Positions 60,927-64,000 of a stretch of DNA of 64,000 nucleotides are shown in pieces. The notes under the pieces are model-generated. The model was given only the letters and a program-made list of their open reading frames with translations. It was not told where the DNA came from and searched no databases. The position numbers and the translations under genes are program-made. The DNA is taken from assembly GCF_018304965.1 (NCBI RefSeq), contig NZ_JAGQED010000005.1, forward strand, positions 124,001-188,000, given 5' to 3'. Numbering within the stretch: position 1 is the stretch's first letter; each line of letters opens with the position of its first letter. The stretch comes from Collimonas antrihumi. Its GTDB lineage: Bacteria > Pseudomonadota > Gammaproteobacteria > Burkholderiales > Burkholderiaceae_D.

Positions 60927-62684
60927 TTACATTTCCACATTCACGACGTCCTTGGAAAACTGGAGGTGATACAAATTTGCGTATGCGCCGCGCTTGTCAA
61001 GCAGTTCGTCGTGCGTACCAACTTCGACGATACTGCCGTTGGAAAGTACGACGATACGACTTGCCCGCTCGATGGTGGACAATCGATGCGCAATCACGAA
61101 TGTGGTACGGCCCTGCATCAGTTGGTCCAAAGCTGCCTGCACCGCCCTTTCTGACTCGGTATCCAACGCTGATGTGGCCTCGTCCAAAATCAGGATAGGA
61201 GCATCCTTATAGATAGCGCGGGCCATCGCCAGACGCTGCCGTTGACCACCCGACAAGCGTGAACCGTTATCACCAATTTGTGTCTCGTAACCCTCAGGTA
61301 AGCCTGCGATCATCTCCGTCAGATGCGCGGCCTTGGCAGCTGCTTCAACCCGCTCGCGACTCGGGGCACTGTCGCCGTAGGCGATATTGGCCGCGATGCT
61401 GTCATTGAATAGCACGACGTTCTGACTCACCATGGCTATTTGCGCCCGCAAGCTAACCAGCGAGATCTCCTCGACTGGAAGGTCATCCAACAGAATACGG
61501 CCTTCGGTAGCCGAATAAAATCCAGGGATCAGATTGACCAATGTCGATTTTCCGCCGCCGGACATACCGACGAATGCGATGGTCTCGCCTGGCTCTACGC
61601 TAAGATTAATTGCTTTCAATGCCGGCTTGTCTTGGCCCGGATAAGTGAAGCCGACATTAGAAAATTCTATTTTCCCCAGAACGCGTTTGTCCAAATGCCT
61701 GCCGCTTGTCCGTTCAACGGGGCTGTCAATCAACTTGAACACCGCTTCCGCTGCCGCCATGCCACGCTGTAGCGGACCATTCACTTCCGCAAGCTGCTTC
61801 AGTGGCACCTGCAAAGCGATCATGGCGGCCAAAAACGATACGAAATCGCCGGCCGTCAGCTGAGAGTGACTTGCCTGCACCAGCCCCATCGTAATCATCA
61901 CCGACATGGCGCAAGCCATCATGATTTGAGTAACCGGCACCGTGGCGGCAAAAGTGCTGGTCATCCGCATGCTGTAATGACGCAAATTTTCGGCCGACTC
62001 TTCAAATCTTTTCTTCTCATAGGCTTCGCCACCGAATACCTTGATTACCTGCTGCGCCCGCGTAGTTTCCTCGATCACCTGCGTCAACTGCGCATTGACG
62101 TCGAGTGAATCCTTATTCAGTTTTTTCAATCGCTTGGCAGTCGTGCGTACCACCAGGATCATCAGCGGCATCAGTACCAAGGCAACGATCGTCAGTTTCC
62201 AGCTGATAAAGAGCATGTAGCCCAACAACCCCCCGACGGTTAGAACGCAGCGCACGATGGAGGTAAACAATTTACTGATCATTTCTATGATTTGCTGCAC
62301 TTCAAACATGATCGAATTGATCACACGCCCTACCGTATGGGTGGCATGAAAATCAATCGACACATTCAAAATACGATTGAACATCTGCTGACGCAGTGCA
62401 TTCAATACCCGGGTGGATACCCAGTTAGTCATGTAGGTTGTCAAAAAAGTAGATGCACCGCGTGCCACAAATGCACCAATCACGGCTACCGGCACCAGCC
62501 ACAGCGGAAAAGTCGGTTTTTCGACGAACCCATGATCCAGCAAAACCTTGAAAATATAGGCTACCAGTGGTTCTGTTGCTGCTGTCACTACCATGCCAAG
62601 AAGGCCCAAGGCCAATCGCTTTTTATATGGCCGATGTAGTATTGCAAGACGCTTGAAATATGTCGTGTAGGAAGAAGTGCTCAT
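60927..62684 (-). CDS. msbA: Lipid A/LPS flippase MsbA
   Basis: A 585-aa half-transporter: six membrane helices in residues 1-~320, then an ABC ATPase with Walker A GMSGGGKSTLV, Q loop MVSQNVVLF, signature SRLSGGQRQRLAMARA, Walker B ILILDEATSALD and the H loop IAHRLSTI. Transmembrane sequences and the genomic context (GT8/GT9 and O-antigen ligase) point to MsbA, which flips lipid A-core across the inner membrane. The ATG 62684 overlaps the 3' end of waaL region by one codon spacing (4 bases apart); the TTG one codon earlier is unnecessary. Confidence 0.93.
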   Translation of the reverse strand: MSTSSYTTYFKRLAILHRPYKKRLALGLLGMVVTAATEPLVAYIFKVLLDHGFVEKPTFPLWLVPVAVIGAFVARGASTFLTTYMTNWVSTRVLNALRQQMFNRILNVSIDFHATHTVGRVINSIMFEVQQIIEMISKLFTSIVRCVLTVGGLLGYMLFISWKLTIVALVLMPLMILVVRTTAKRLKKLNKDSLDVNAQLTQVIEETTRAQQVIKVFGGEAYEKKRFEESAENLRHYSMRMTSTFAATVPVTQIMMACAMSVMITMGLVQASHSQLTAGDFVSFLAAMIALQVPLKQLAEVNGPLQRGMAAAEAVFKLIDSPVERTSGRHLDKRVLGKIEFSNVGFTYPGQDKPALKAINLSVEPGETIAFVGMSGGGKSTLVNLIPGFYSATEGRILLDDLPVEEISLVSLRAQIAMVSQNVVLFNDSIAANIAYGDSAPSRERVEAAAKAAHLTEMIAGLPEGYETQIGDNGSRLSGGQRQRLAMARAIYKDAPILILDEATSALDTESERAVQAALDQLMQGRTTFVIAHRLSTIERASRIVVLSNGSIVEVGTHDELLDKRGAYANLYHLQFSKDVVNVEM

Positions 62685-62687
62685 CAA

Positions 62688-63983
62688 TCAGGCTGCTTTC
62701 AGTTCTTTTTTTCGTTTTATGATACAGGCAAGAAATACCGCGACGCTCATGCTATACACGCCGCCCAAAACACTCCAAAAAAACATCATGTCCGTAAGAC
62801 CGAAGACAAAAAAACCCAGGCAAAGTATTAAACCCATGCCAGCGGCGGTTTTTACCACACCATCCGGATGACGAATGTCCCGAATAAAGTAGTAGCCTGG
62901 AACGAAATAGATCGACAAGATTGCCAGCAGGCCAAACACACCTAGAATCGCCATATTGAATAGAATTTCATTGTGAGAGTGCGAAAACGAGGTCGCCATG
63001 GGGGTAATTATGCGACGCGCGGATAAATCGTCCAACCTGTCACTGAAGTTCTCCCGTCCGACTCCGACAATCGGATTTTCCTTGAACAGCTCCCAGGAGG
63101 CTCGCCAGAGTTGCAAGCGGATTCCAAGCGCAGTATCGGCATTTTCCCGGTCTGCATACAGGGTTATATCTGTTTTGGCTGCAGCGAGCCTGTTTTGGAC
63201 CACGCTATTAAAGGTGAATACAGTTCCCAGCGTTGCCAGTACCAATACAAGAATAGCTATCCTGTAACGAACGCGTATATTCCTGAGCAGCATGAAGCCA
63301 GTTAAAGCAAAAACCGGGATTGCAATCCAGCTGCCTCTGGTTTGAGACAAAATGGTGACATAGATACCCGCACAACAAGCTAAGACTTTGAATCCGATCG
63401 CCAGTTTTTCCTCACGTTCGCTCCAACCTATGGAAATTAGCGCCAAGATGCCGAACAATAACGCCATGTCAGAAAACGGGATGGTAGCCAGAAAACCGAT
63501 ATTTGGTGGGCGTAAAACCCCACCCTTCGTAATTACATAAATTTTTATAACGGCTAGCAGCACGCCTACAACAAACGCCCATTGTATTTTTTTTAAATAA
63601 TTCAGCGGCAATTCCAAAATTACCCATAACACCGGTACAAACAGAGCGATTCTGATTGCCGTATCATAGTATTTGACCGCAAATATCCCGGTCAAAATTT
63701 GATTCAGTAATACTGCAAGAGTTAGCGACGCCATGGCTAGATGAAGCGGCCAGTAGTCTTTCAGCAGCTGACCAAAACTTATTCCCGCCGGATTGTAACG
63801 GCATCCCGCCGCCACAATAGCCAGAAGGAAGAGAGAAAACAGACAAGCATTTCCAACGTTGTGCAGTGATATCGACAACAATGGAAACAGCATAATGGCA
63901 ATGAATACTGGCCACTTAAAATAAGACGACAAATTTTTCTCCGAATTTAACGCAGAGTATTTCTGCTGATGAGTATCTGCCAA
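62688..63983 (-). CDS. waaL: O-antigen ligase (WaaL/Wzy_C family)
   Basis: A 431-aa polytopic protein with about 11-12 helices. A large periplasmic loop contains ENPIVGVGRENFSDRLDDLS and the essential-type histidine region SFSHSHNEILFNMAILGVFG, the Wzy_C signature shared by ligases and polymerases. The linked msbA and core glycosyltransferases favour ligase. The only available start is a TTG (MADTHQQKY) at 63983, 17 bases from the window edge, with weak AAGAA upstream; the true start could lie outside the window. It is 3 bases upstream of msbA on the same strand, so co-translated. Confidence 0.8.
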   Translation of the reverse strand: MADTHQQKYSALNSEKNLSSYFKWPVFIAIMLFPLLSISLHNVGNACLFSLFLLAIVAAGCRYNPAGISFGQLLKDYWPLHLAMASLTLAVLLNQILTGIFAVKYYDTAIRIALFVPVLWVILELPLNYLKKIQWAFVVGVLLAVIKIYVITKGGVLRPPNIGFLATIPFSDMALLFGILALISIGWSEREEKLAIGFKVLACCAGIYVTILSQTRGSWIAIPVFALTGFMLLRNIRVRYRIAILVLVLATLGTVFTFNSVVQNRLAAAKTDITLYADRENADTALGIRLQLWRASWELFKENPIVGVGRENFSDRLDDLSARRIITPMATSFSHSHNEILFNMAILGVFGLLAILSIYFVPGYYFIRDIRHPDGVVKTAAGMGLILCLGFFVFGLTDMMFFWSVLGGVYSMSVAVFLACIIKRKKELKAA

Positions 63984-64000
63984 AAATTCTTGTCAACTCA

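Overview
The window looks like a chromosomal segment of a betaproteobacterium, most likely Burkholderiales/Oxalobacteraceae (Collimonas- or Herminiimonas-like). This rests on the conserved block yebC-purD-hemF-nadD-rsfS-rlmH-maf-rng, on the Uup, SirB1, QseBC-type and VF530-type proteins, and on codon use. It is a family-level guess from gene order and protein style, not a database result. No rRNA, phage, insertion sequence or CRISPR array is visible.

Layout. 1-5.8 kb: start of a putative methyltransferase, sirB1, uup, an internally duplicated outer-membrane barrel, tRNA-Arg(CCT) and two small secreted proteins. 5.9-12.9 kb: a 59-aa gene with its own promoter and terminator, panE, an Mpo1-like membrane protein, an AraC regulator broken by an amber codon, a JmjC/cupin protein, a lipoprotein, and two (perhaps three) roughly 70-nt antisense-Shine-Dalgarno small RNAs on the minus strand. 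12.9-17.6 kb: a QseBC-type two-component system, a brnTA toxin-antitoxin pair whose toxin has an in-frame amber codon, and a DegP/DegQ-type protease. 18-21 kb: a YciI/SRPBCC/VOC trio, the scar of a deleted sugar-alcohol operon (permease fused to xylulokinase remnants), a Phd/RelE-type toxin-antitoxin pair and tRNA-Thr(CGT).

21.2-26.6 kb is a putrescine utilisation operon (puuD, puuA, a spuC-type aminotransferase, puuC). 26.9-29.8 kb holds a hydrolase/M14 peptidase pair and a two-sided deletion scar that truncates an old-yellow-enzyme gene and its divergent MerR regulator. 29.8-37.5 kb is a compact minus-strand operon: a HutC/GntR regulator, an APS-reductase-like flavoprotein, a small two-cluster ferredoxin, an SsuABC/TauABC-type importer, a HEAT-repeat protein and a DUF971 protein. 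Overlapping start and stop codons tie several of these together. I regard this operon as the best candidate for an undescribed metabolic system: import of a small, perhaps sulfur-containing, anion coupled to flavin/Fe-S redox chemistry.

37.8-49.5 kb: a membrane diguanylate cyclase, a DUF2726 protein behind a 30-bp perfect palindrome, fbp, pepN, a DUF4136 lipoprotein, a quinone oxidoreductase with a 59-aa membrane protein, a DMT transporter and a HerA-like ATPase. 49.5-56.7 kb is the housekeeping block. 56.7-64 kb is an LPS-core region with two GT8 and two GT9 glycosyltransferases converging on each other, then msbA and a waaL-type ligase.

Dispersed elements. Three intergenic copies of an ~80-bp element contain DnaA-box-like sequences next to an AT-rich stretch. 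Other repeats are a 13-bp x5 tandem array upstream of pepN, a ~15-bp x4 degenerate array upstream of the 94-aa gene, and one REP-like hairpin.
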